From an uncultured Kiritimatiellota bacterium (lineage in GTDB: Bacteria > Verrucomicrobiota > Kiritimatiellia > RFP12 > UBA1067): a stretch of 6,214 bases of DNA. A model generated the notes under the pieces. It worked only from the letters and a program-made list of their open reading frames with translations, did not search any database and was not told the DNA's origin. The stretch covers positions 1-6,214 of the forward strand of contig CAKULR010000101.1 of the NCBI GenBank assembly GCA_934667295.1, in the 5' to 3' direction. How positions within the stretch are numbered: position 1 is the first letter of the stretch; each line of letters begins with the position of its first letter. Made by a program: the position numbers and the translations under genes. This document shows positions 1-4,996 of the stretch, one piece after another.

Positions 1-318
1 GGTGGACACCTCGGGCCCGCCCCGGTAGTACACGTGCGCGTGCCGGAGGTACGCGGCACAGACGTCGGAGACCGTGCCGCCCGCCGGGGCCGTCCTCCGC
101 TGGCGCGTCGCCTCCTCCCAGAGGCGGTGCGCCGCCTCCACCGCCATCTCCCTCGGGCGGTCGCTGCGCATCGCCCTGTCGCTTCCGGGCGCGCAGAGCG
201 GGCGCTTGCGCCGCTTCGCCTCGCCGGGGAGCCGGACGTCGATGTACCAATACCCGTTGTTGTCGTAGACCGAGCCTCGCGGCCTGCGGTAGTCGTTCCT
301 CTTCGTCGGACGTGCCAT
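1..318 (-). CDS. Probable tyrosine recombinase/integrase, N-terminal part (runs off left edge)
   Basis: The reading frame opens at an ATG at 316-318 and stays open for 106 codons to the window edge. The start of the protein (about residues 15-30, GSVYDNNGYWYIDVRL) resembles the small beta-rich arm-binding domain at the N-terminus of many phage and element integrases. From about residue 82 (TVSDVCAAYLRHAHVYY) it resembles the start of the helical core-binding domain. The catalytic domain with its R-H-R-Y residues would lie outside the window, so activity cannot be judged. AGGG at 325-328 is a possible ribosome site with 6-nt spacing. Arginine is very frequent (19 of 106), and five of its codons are AGG, which looks unlike the CGC-rich genes nearby and hints at transfer. 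The gene follows the 3' end of a tRNA gene and reads away from it, as expected of the integrase of an element inserted there. It could be a remnant. Confidence 0.62.
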   Translation of the reverse strand, partial: MARPTKRNDYRRPRGSVYDNNGYWYIDVRLPGEAKRRKRPLCAPGSDRAMRSDRPREMAVEAAHRLWEEATRQRRTAPAGGTVSDVCAAYLRHAHVYYRGGPEVST

Positions 319-340
319 AATGTGCCCTAATGTGCCCTAA
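318..340. repeat. Tandem 10-bp direct repeat at the integrase start
   Basis: The unit TAATGTGCCC occurs twice in perfect tandem (318-327, 328-337) and is followed by TAA. A degenerate third copy, ending in CGTGCCA, lies just inside the integrase gene at 311-317. The 10-bp period places the copies on one face of the helix, as for a protein-binding site. On the minus strand each copy supplies an AGGG, so the repeat also contains the likely ribosome site of the integrase gene. Binding by the integrase or an element-encoded regulator is inference. Confidence 0.6.
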
Positions 341-359
341 AGGGCGGAACGGACCCTTT
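339..359. repeat. Inverted repeat, possible weak bidirectional terminator
   Basis: AAAGGG (339-344) and CCCTTT (354-359) form a 6-bp stem with a 9-nt loop. A-rich and T-rich ends on both strands give it the look of a weak bidirectional terminator, but there is no long T run. It lies between the tRNA gene and the integrase start, so it could partly stop tRNA transcripts before they reach the integrase gene. Confidence 0.35.
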
Positions 360-370
360 TGGCGATTCGG

Positions 371-405
371 CGCGAAACGGCAATTTCGCGATGCTTTCCA
401 AGCAT
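371..405. repeat. Two back-to-back hairpins between tRNA and integrase
   Basis: CGCGAAA (371-377) pairs with TTTCGCG (384-390), a 7-bp stem with a 6-nt loop. Directly next to it, ATGCTT (391-396) pairs with AAGCAT (400-405), a 6-bp stem with a 3-nt loop. Neither is followed by a T run on either strand, so they are poor intrinsic terminators. They may shape the tRNA 3' trailer or be binding sites within an attachment region. Function is unknown. Confidence 0.45.
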
Positions 406-421
406 TCCCGCTTGTTTTGAA

Positions 422-446
422 TGGTCGGACCGACGAGATTTGAACT
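422..446 (-). other. Candidate attachment site at the tRNA-Pro 3' end
   Basis: Elements with tyrosine recombinases commonly recombine within the T-loop-to-3'-end part of a tRNA gene, rebuilding it on insertion. The integrase start 100 nt beyond the CCA end fits that plan. The exact core and the second copy (at the far end of the element, left of the window) cannot be seen, so the limits are approximate. Confidence 0.35.
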
Positions 447-498
447 CGTGACCTTTTGCACCCCAAGCAAACGCGCTACCAGGCTGCGCTACGGTCCG
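422..498 (-). tRNA. tRNA-Pro (anticodon GGG), CCA encoded
   Basis: The minus strand folds into a complete cloverleaf of 74 nt plus encoded CCA (422-424). The acceptor stem CGGACCG/CGGTCCG has seven perfect pairs. The D stem is GCGC/GCGC, the anticodon stem is TTTGC/GCAAA with loop TTGGGGT, and the T stem is ACGAG/CTCGT with loop TTCAAAT. The anticodon GGG at 462-464 reads the proline codon CCC (and CCU by wobble). The discriminator base is A, as usual for bacterial tRNA-Pro. The gene lies 80 nt downstream of the crp-like gene on the same strand and has its own promoter. Its 3' end faces the integrase gene, making it the probable integration target. All stems are intact, so the tRNA should be functional. 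Confidence 0.97.
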
Positions 499-510
499 CT
501 GATTGGCAGT

Positions 511-539
511 AGTATACCACAACCCACTGGGCGGGTAAA
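511..539 (-). promoter_or_regulatory. Sigma-70-type promoter of tRNA-Pro
   Basis: On the minus strand a TTTACC -35 box (534-539) is followed after exactly 17 bp by TATACT (511-516). A TGG just before it makes an extended -10. Transcription would start near 504, a few bases before the mature tRNA 5' end at 498. The same TATACT hexamer recurs at the promoter upstream of the secreted-protein gene. The tRNA may also receive read-through from the operon, as no clear terminator is visible in 499-578. Confidence 0.75.
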
Positions 540-578
540 GGGGACATTTTAGGGAAATCGCGCGACGGGGGAACACGC

Positions 579-1253
579 TCAGAACGCGAGGCGGAAGTGG
601 CGTTTTTCCCACGTGAGCAGGCCCCGGTCGCGCATCTGGCAGAGCGTGCGGGAGAGCGACGGGCGCGTCACCCCGAAGTATTCGGCCATCCGCTCGCGGT
701 TGAACGGCACCGTCACCTCGCCCGTGTTGCCGCTCTCGTTGTTGAGTTCGGAAAGGAAGATCTTGACGCGCGCCTCGATCGTCTGGGCGTCCATCACCGC
801 GAGCTTGCGCCACGTCGAGAAGAGTTCGCGCGAGAGCAGCTGCGCGGCGTTGACCGACAGCTGCACGGCGACGTGCGTCGCCTCGTGCCGGTTCTGGAAC
901 AGCGCGCGCGCGCGCGCCATGTCGAGCGAGACGAGCGCGCAGTTCTCCACCGCCACGACCGTTCCCGGCCAGCACCCGATTTCGGGCACGTGCAGGATCC
1001 AGAGCCCCAGCACCTCCCCCACGCCGATCTCGCGCACCAGCACCGGCCGGTCGTCGGACATCTGCTCGTACACGTGCAGGTGCCCCGCCACCACGAGCAT
1101 GAGCCGGTCGGCCCGGAAGCCCGCGTGGACGACCGTCTCCCCCTTCCGGTACGTCTTCTTCACGCCGTTGAGGCGCATCATGAGCGCGTCGATCTCCGTG
1201 GCGGAGAGTCCCCGGAAAAGCCCCGTGTCAAGCGCGAGGTGGTTGAATGCCAT
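579..1253 (-). CDS. Crp/Fnr-family transcriptional regulator
   Basis: This 224-residue protein has the length and layout of the Crp/Fnr family. An N-terminal cyclic-nucleotide-binding-like beta barrel (about residues 10-125, with RKGETVVHAGF and MLVVAGHLHVYEQ) is followed by a long dimer helix (about 125-160). A C-terminal winged helix-turn-helix (about 182-224) contains RERMAEYFGVTRPSLSRTL, which includes the recognition helix. It probably binds DNA as a dimer and responds to a small ligand or redox cue. The N-terminal cysteine cluster of Fnr is absent, and only scattered cysteines (94, 105, 205) are present, so an Fnr-type Fe-S cluster is unlikely. The ATG at 1251-1253 is chosen because AGAGGA (1263-1268) lies 9 nt upstream and family homology starts there; the longer open frame runs antiparallel through nadA. 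It is the last gene of the operon, 23 nt after nadA. Its effector and targets cannot be read from the sequence. Confidence 0.93.
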   Translation of the reverse strand: MAFNHLALDTGLFRGLSATEIDALMMRLNGVKKTYRKGETVVHAGFRADRLMLVVAGHLHVYEQMSDDRPVLVREIGVGEVLGLWILHVPEIGCWPGTVVAVENCALVSLDMARARALFQNRHEATHVAVQLSVNAAQLLSRELFSTWRKLAVMDAQTIEARVKIFLSELNNESGNTGEVTVPFNRERMAEYFGVTRPSLSRTLCQMRDRGLLTWEKRHFRLAF

Positions 1254-1276
1254 GTCGGTTCGTCCTCTCTGTTTGT

Positions 1277-2179
1277 TCAGGGAATGGCGAGCATCGCCTC
1301 CACGGTCCGCCGCGCGCGCGTGGCGACGGGTTCGGGCACGGTGACGACGGTCTTCATCTCGCGCAGGCATTCGGCGAGGTTGTCGAGCGTCGTCTTCTTC
1401 ATGTTCGGGCACACCATGCGCTCGGCGACCGGGTAGAACGCCTTGCCCGGGTTCTCCCGGCGGAGGCGGTGCAGGATGCCCGTCTCGGTGCCGACGACGA
1501 TCTCCCGCGCCGCGCTCCCGCGCGCGAACGCGCACATGCCGCCCGTCGAGAGCGCATGGTCCGCCGCCGCGCGCACGTCCTTCGGGCATTCCGGATGGAC
1601 GAGCACCGGCGCCCCCGGATGGAGGGCGCGCGCCGCCTCGATGCCCTTCACCGTGATCATCTGGTGCGTCGGGCAGTAGCCCGGCCACAGCGTGTACGTG
1701 CGCCCCAGGAGCCCGGCGATGTGTCCGCCGAGGTGCTGGTCGGGCACGAAGAGGATCTGCTCGTCTGGCCCGAACGTGCGCATCACGCGCTCGGCGTTGC
1801 CGCTCGTCACGCACATGTCGCACTCGGCCTTCACCTCGGCGGTGGAGTTCACGTAACAGACGGCCTTCGCGCCGGGATGCCGCGCCTTGAGCGCGCGCAC
1901 CTGCTCCCCCGTGATCATGTCCGCCATCGGGCAGCCGGCGGACGGCTCCGGGATGAGCACCGTCTTTCCCGGGTTCAGGATCGCCGCCGTCTCGGCCATG
2001 AAGTACACGCCGCAGAAGACGATCACCTCCGCCTCCACCGTCGCCGCCTTGCGCGCGAGCTCCAGCGAGTCGCCCGTGTAGTCGGCCACGTCCTGCACCT
2101 CGCCCCGCGTGTAGTTGTGCGCAAGAATGACGGCCTTCCGCTCCGCCGCCAGCTTTCGGATCTCCTCTTGTCGCGTCAT
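1277..2179 (-). CDS. nadA: Quinolinate synthase NadA
   Basis: NadA condenses iminoaspartate with dihydroxyacetone phosphate to give quinolinate in de novo NAD synthesis, in the cytoplasm. The 300-residue protein has the usual length of the compact family form and three pseudo-repeat domains. Conserved segments include ILAHNY (18-23), DYTGDSLELA (33-42), YVNSTAEVKAECD (109-121) and GTETGILHRL (230-239). The three cysteines that hold the [4Fe-4S] cluster are visible: Cys83 in GCPMADMI, Cys169 in PGYCPTHQ and Cys257 in CPNMKKTT. The ATG at 2177-2179 overlaps the mnmA stop as ATGA and has GGAGG 9 nt upstream, so translation is probably coupled to mnmA. A GTG six codons upstream is possible but less likely. 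The usual partners nadB (or aspartate dehydrogenase) and nadC are not in the window. Confidence 0.97.
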   Translation of the reverse strand: MTRQEEIRKLAAERKAVILAHNYTRGEVQDVADYTGDSLELARKAATVEAEVIVFCGVYFMAETAAILNPGKTVLIPEPSAGCPMADMITGEQVRALKARHPGAKAVCYVNSTAEVKAECDMCVTSGNAERVMRTFGPDEQILFVPDQHLGGHIAGLLGRTYTLWPGYCPTHQMITVKGIEAARALHPGAPVLVHPECPKDVRAAADHALSTGGMCAFARGSAAREIVVGTETGILHRLRRENPGKAFYPVAERMVCPNMKKTTLDNLAECLREMKTVVTVPEPVATRARRTVEAMLAIP

Positions 2180-3222
2180 GCGATCACGCCTCCACACTGA
2201 ATGGTTCCCGTTTCATCGTAAAAGACGGCGGACTGCCCCGGCGCCACGCCGAAGAGCCCTTCCCCCTCCACCCGGCACACGCCCTTCTCGAAGACGACCG
2301 GCCCGAGCGGGTCCCCCGTCGAGCGCACCTTCACCCGCGCGGCGAGCGGCGCCCCGGTCGGCGCCTGCGCCATCCAGTGGAGGTCTGCCACCGTGAACGC
2401 CTTCACGAACGCCTCCGCGCGCCGCCCCACGACGACGCGGTTGCGGCAGGCGTCGAGGCGCACCACGTAGAGCGGATCCGGCCCGAACGCGCCCAGCCCC
2501 TTCCGCTGCCCGACCGTGAAGTTCCAGTACCCCGCATGCGTCCCGAGGACGCGCCCCGCGAGGTCGACGATCTCGCCCGTCTTCGGCGGCGCGCCGATGA
2601 GCTCGTCCTTCTCGCCGGAGTAGAAGTCCTGCGAGTCGGCCTTGTCCGCCGCCGCGAGCCCGTGCGCGGCGGCGATCTGCCGCACCTCGCCCTTCGTCAG
2701 CTCCCCGAGCGGGAAGAGGACGCCCGCCAGCTGCTCCTGCGAGAGGCGGTAGAGGAAATAGCTCTGGTCCTTCTTTTCGTCCGCCGCGCGCCGCACGGCG
2801 AAGCGTCCGCCCCTCTCGACGATCCGCGCGTAGTGCCCCGTCGCGAACCGGTCGAACGCCACCCCCGCCTCGCGCGCGAGCTGCGGCAGCAGGCCGAACT
2901 TCATCGCCGCGTTGCACATCACGCACGGGTTCGGCGTGCGCCCGCCGAGCGTCGTCTCGCGGAAATATCCCACGATCGCGCGCTCGTAGGCCGCCGAACA
3001 GTCGAAGACGCGGTAGGCGATGCCGAGCGATTCGACGAGGCCGCGCGCGCGGTCGATGTCCTCCGCCTCGCCCGGACCGTAGCACGCATCGCGCGTGCCG
3101 CCCCGGTACGCGCCGCTCCAGAGCTTCATCGTGACGCCCACGACCTCGTGGCCCTGCTCCTTCAGGAGGAGCGCCGCCACGCTCGAATCGACGCCACCGG
3201 AAAGTCCAACCGCGATCTTCAT
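2176..3222 (-). CDS. mnmA: tRNA-specific 2-thiouridylase MnmA, CxxC variant
   Basis: MnmA adenylates and thiolates the wobble uridine 34 of tRNAs for Lys, Glu and Gln. The 348-residue protein has the ATP-pyrophosphatase P-loop SGGVDSS (8-14), GRTPNPCVMCN (94-104), ATGHYAR (127-133), KKDQSYFLYRL (150-160), the SQDFYSGE segment (197-204) and NFTVGQRKGLG (234-244). A C-terminal beta-barrel region follows. In E. coli the first catalytic cysteine lies in NPDxxCN and a second, Cys199, in a DSxxxCF segment. Here the first is Cys103, the Asp is replaced by Cys100 to make CxxC, and the second position appears to be tyrosine (about Tyr201). An extra Cys47 occurs in ACYGPGE. I believe a known MnmA subgroup shares these features. 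The start at 3220-3222 gives the standard MKIAVGLSGG N-terminus; a TTG nine codons upstream overlaps the rrf2 stop and is less likely. AAGGGGA lies 11 nt upstream. No cysteine desulfurase gene is adjacent. Confidence 0.95.
   Translation of the reverse strand: MKIAVGLSGGVDSSVAALLLKEQGHEVVGVTMKLWSGAYRGGTRDACYGPGEAEDIDRARGLVESLGIAYRVFDCSAAYERAIVGYFRETTLGGRTPNPCVMCNAAMKFGLLPQLAREAGVAFDRFATGHYARIVERGGRFAVRRAADEKKDQSYFLYRLSQEQLAGVLFPLGELTKGEVRQIAAAHGLAAADKADSQDFYSGEKDELIGAPPKTGEIVDLAGRVLGTHAGYWNFTVGQRKGLGAFGPDPLYVVRLDACRNRVVVGRRAEAFVKAFTVADLHWMAQAPTGAPLAARVKVRSTGDPLGPVVFEKGVCRVEGEGLFGVAPGQSAVFYDETGTIQCGGVIA
2189..2193 (-). promoter_or_regulatory. Ribosome binding site of nadA
   Basis: GGAGG on the minus strand lies 9 nt before the nadA ATG, within the last codons of mnmA. 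It supports the ATG at 2177-2179 over the in-frame GTG at 2195-2197, which this site almost touches. Confidence 0.8.
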
Positions 3223-3245
3223 CCTGTCCGTTGTCCCCTTCACGT

Positions 3246-3698
3246 TCAAATGGAATACTCGGCCAGCGCCGTCGGCACCGCCGTGCCGCCCCGCACGCGC
3301 TCCAGCACGGTTTCAAGCGTCATGCCCCGCAGCGCCGCGCGCACGGCGGTGTTGACGTCCGTCCACACCGAACGCGCGACGCAGGTGCCGGACCTCCCGC
3401 AGCTCGCCTTGTCCGCCACGCAGTCCACGAGCGAAATCGGGCCCTGCAGCGTCTCGATGACGGCGAGAAGCGTGATGTCGCTCGGCGCCGCCGCGAGGCG
3501 GAACCCGCCGAGCTTGCCGCGTTCCGACTTGATCATCCCCTCTTTGCGCAGCGGCACGACGATGCGGCTGATGAACTTCTCGGAGATCCCCTGTGCGTCC
3601 GAAATCTCCTTGATCGTGCGCGGGCGCGCGTGCGTCTCGTGGAGCGCCACGTCGAGGAGGATCCGCAGACCGTAGCGGGCTTTCGCTGAAATCTTCAT
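3246..3698 (-). CDS. Rrf2-family regulator with Fe-S-type cysteine triad
   Basis: The 150-residue protein is a full-length Rrf2 winged-helix regulator. The DNA-binding domain covers about residues 1-75 (MKISAKARYGLRILLDVAL, then ISEKFISRIVVPLRKEGMI) and ends with the family wing motif RGKLGGFRLA (60-69). A dimer helix follows. Three cysteines at 93, 100 and 106 (spacing X6 and X5) match the region that ligates a [2Fe-2S] or [4Fe-4S] cluster in IscR and NsrR. It is therefore probably a sensor of Fe-S, iron, oxygen or nitric oxide status; which one cannot be told from sequence. It starts 6 nt after the sugar-kinase stop and ends 23 nt before mnmA. In Firmicutes an Rrf2 gene (cymR) is often followed by a cysteine desulfurase and mnmA; here the desulfurase is missing. 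Autoregulation of the operon is plausible but not shown. Confidence 0.95.
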   Translation of the reverse strand: MKISAKARYGLRILLDVALHETHARPRTIKEISDAQGISEKFISRIVVPLRKEGMIKSERGKLGGFRLAAAPSDITLLAVIETLQGPISLVDCVADKASCGRSGTCVARSVWTDVNTAVRAALRGMTLETVLERVRGGTAVPTALAEYSI

Positions 3699-3704
3699 CG
3701 GTCC

Positions 3705-4808
3705 CTACCGGTCGACGCGGGCCGAGCCGCCCCCCACCAGCTTCTCCACGTCCGCCTTCGTCGCCATCGACGTGTCGCCCGGCGTCGTCATCGCGAGCGC
3801 GCCATGCGCGGCGCCGTAGTTGACGGCCTTCTCCGCGTCGTCGAAGGCCATGAAGCCGTAGATGAGGCCCGAGGCGAAGGAGTCGCCGCCGCCCACGCGG
3901 TCGTAGACCTCCAGTCCCGGACGCGCCACCGCCTGGTGGAGTTTTCCCCTGTACCAGCAGAGCGCGCTCCAGTCGTTCACCGTCGCCGACTTGACGCCGC
4001 GCAGCGTCGTCGCGACGGCCTTGAAGTTCGGGTAGAGCGCGACGGCCTTCTCGATCATGCGGCCGAAGCCCTCCACGGGGAGCGTCGTCAGGTTCGCGTC
4101 CACGCCCTCCACCGCGATGCCGAGCGCGGCGGTGAAGTCCTCCTCGTTGCCGATCATCACGTCCACGTACTTCGCGATCTCGCGGTTCACCGCCTGGGCC
4201 TTCGCCTGTCCGCCGATGGACTTCCAGAGCGACGCGCGGTAGTTGAGGTCGTAGGAGGTCACGGTGCCGTGCCGCTTCGCGGCCTTCAGGGCCTCGATGG
4301 CGACCTCGGCCGTCGTCTCGGAGAGCGCGGCGAAGATGCCGCCCGTGTGGAACCAGCGCACGCCCTCCCGGCCGAAGAGCGCGTCCCAGTCGATGTCGCC
4401 CGGCTTCAGCTGCGAGACGGCGGTGAGGCCGCGGTCCGCGCAGGAACGCGCGCCCCGGCAGCCGAAGCCGCGCTCGACGAAGTTGAGGCCGTTGCGCACC
4501 GTCCGCCCGATGCCGTCGAACGGCGTCCAGCGGACATGGCTCACGTCCACGCCGCCCTGGAGCATGAAGTCCTCCACGAGCCGCCCCACGGGGTTGTCCG
4601 CAAACGCCGTCACCGCCGTCGTCCGCAGCCCGAAGCAGCGCCGCAGCCCGCGCACGACGTTGTACTCGCCGCCGCCCTCCCACACCCTGAACGCGCGCGC
4701 GGTGTGGATGCGCCCGTCGCCGGGATCGAGCCGCAGCATGATCTCGCCCAGGCTCGCCGCGTCCCACCGGCACGACCCGGCCGGCTTCACATTCAGACTG
4801 TCTGACAT
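3705..4808 (-). CDS. PfkB-family sugar kinase, probably 2-keto-3-deoxygluconate kinase
   Basis: The 367-residue protein belongs to the PfkB/ribokinase family of ATP-dependent sugar kinases. The glycine-rich substrate region is WEGGGEYNVVRGL (43-55). YDLNYRASLW (186-195) is followed by NEEDF (221-225). The ATP and catalytic motif is DRVGGGDSFASG (303-314), in which Asp309 would be the catalytic base. The DRVGGGD form, in place of DTxGAGD, and GEIMLRLDPGD near the start are typical, as I recall, of KDG-kinase-like members that make 2-keto-3-deoxy-6-phosphogluconate from sugar-acid breakdown. Substrate is inferred from family only; fructokinase or another ketose/sugar-acid kinase remains possible, and no KDPG aldolase gene is adjacent. 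The ATG at 4806-4808 has a strong GGAGG 7 nt upstream. It is the first gene of the operon and is divergent from the secreted-protein gene. Confidence 0.88.
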   Translation of the reverse strand: MSDSLNVKPAGSCRWDAASLGEIMLRLDPGDGRIHTARAFRVWEGGGEYNVVRGLRRCFGLRTTAVTAFADNPVGRLVEDFMLQGGVDVSHVRWTPFDGIGRTVRNGLNFVERGFGCRGARSCADRGLTAVSQLKPGDIDWDALFGREGVRWFHTGGIFAALSETTAEVAIEALKAAKRHGTVTSYDLNYRASLWKSIGGQAKAQAVNREIAKYVDVMIGNEEDFTAALGIAVEGVDANLTTLPVEGFGRMIEKAVALYPNFKAVATTLRGVKSATVNDWSALCWYRGKLHQAVARPGLEVYDRVGGGDSFASGLIYGFMAFDDAEKAVNYGAAHGALAMTTPGDTSMATKADVEKLVGGGSARVDR

Positions 4809-4815
4809 TCCGTAA

Positions 4816-4820
4816 CCTCC
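4816..4820 (-). promoter_or_regulatory. Ribosome binding site of the sugar kinase
   Basis: A perfect GGAGG on the minus strand, 7 nt before the ATG at 4806-4808, fixes this start and suggests strong initiation. Confidence 0.85.
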
Positions 4821-4851
4821 AGCTTCAACTCCATCGTTGTTTGGAAGCTTC

Positions 4852-4863
4852 TATTGTACAATA
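4852..4863 (-). promoter_or_regulatory. 12-bp palindrome overlapping a candidate -10 box of the operon
   Basis: TATTGTACAATA is a perfect palindrome. On the minus strand it contains TACAAT (4853-4858), five of six matches to the -10 consensus, which would start transcription near 4846 and leave a leader of about 38 nt before the kinase gene. No good -35 box is seen 16-18 bp upstream, as may occur at an activator-dependent promoter. The palindrome could be the operator of a dimeric regulator; the Rrf2 and Crp/Fnr proteins of this operon are candidates. This is inference. Confidence 0.4.
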
Positions 4864-4892
4864 ATCGGGACGGAATGCGGACGGGAAATCGA

Positions 4893-4907
4893 CGGAAAAA
4901 ATTTCCG
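4893..4907. repeat. Short inverted repeat upstream of the poly-G promoter
   Basis: CGGAAA and TTTCCG flank a central AAA, giving a 6-bp dyad with an A6T3 tract. It lies 19 bp upstream of the TTGACA box. It could be a bent A-tract or a regulator site, but nothing in the sequence decides this. Confidence 0.3.
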
Positions 4908-4926
4908 CGCATCCCGGAAACCGCCC

Positions 4927-4959
4927 TTGACAGGGGGGGGGGGGGTAATGATGTATACT
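4927..4959 (+). promoter_or_regulatory. Promoter with poly-G spacer, probably phase-variable
   Basis: A perfect -35 box TTGACA (4927-4932) is followed by 13 G (4933-4945), then TAATGATG, then TATACT (4954-4959), five of six matches to the -10 consensus and identical to the -10 of the tRNA-Pro promoter. The spacer is 21 bp, too long for strong sigma-70 use. Changes in G-tract length by replication slippage would alter the spacing and so the promoter strength; tracts of 8-10 G would give 16-18 bp. In the form seen here the promoter is predicted weak or off. Transcription would start near 4966, about 30 nt before the secreted-protein ATG. Confidence 0.65.
4933..4945. repeat. Homopolymer tract of 13 G
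   Basis: Thirteen uninterrupted G lie between the -35 and -10 boxes. Runs this long are hypermutable by slipped-strand mispairing. The same length also makes them prone to sequencing and assembly error, so the exact count should be treated as approximate. Confidence 0.9.
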
Positions 4960-4984
4960 GAATGCCACTCTGGCACATCTTTCG

Positions 4985-4990
4985 AAAGGA
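4985..4990 (+). promoter_or_regulatory. Ribosome binding site of the secreted LRR-like protein
   Basis: AAAGGA ends 6 nt before the ATG at 4997-4999. It supports that start, which opens directly into a signal peptide, over upstream starts in other frames. Confidence 0.75.
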
Positions 4991-4996
4991 CAGGAC

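Noticed and set aside
34..330. Plus-strand 98-residue open frame at the left edge
   Set aside because: The opposite strand gives an integrase-like N-terminus with a start at 318; the plus frame is Arg/Pro/Val-rich with no features.
499..578. Terminator between the crp-like gene and tRNA-Pro
   Set aside because: No stem followed by a T run was found; the only clear signal there is the tRNA promoter.
902..918. Alternating CG run, a possible Z-DNA or slippage site
   Set aside because: It is explained by Arg-Ala codons in the crp-like gene of a GC-rich genome; nothing else marks it as functional.
579..1823. Extended 414-residue form of the Crp/Fnr protein
   Set aside because: The extra N-terminal part reads through nadA in another frame and is Arg-rich. 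Family homology and a ribosome site place the start at 1253.
3223..3249. TTG start giving mnmA nine extra residues
   Set aside because: MnmA proteins normally start just before the P-loop strand, as the ATG at 3222 does, and the extension has no family match.
597..3675. Long plus-strand open frames opposite crp, nadA, mnmA and rrf2
   Set aside because: They are antisense shadows common in GC-rich DNA. Their translations are Arg/His/Ala/Pro-rich without recognisable domains, while the minus-strand frames encode well-known families.
3804..4805. Plus-strand open frame opposite the sugar kinase
   Set aside because: Low-complexity Arg/His/Val-rich translation; the minus-strand kinase with its PfkB motifs and ribosome site explains the region.
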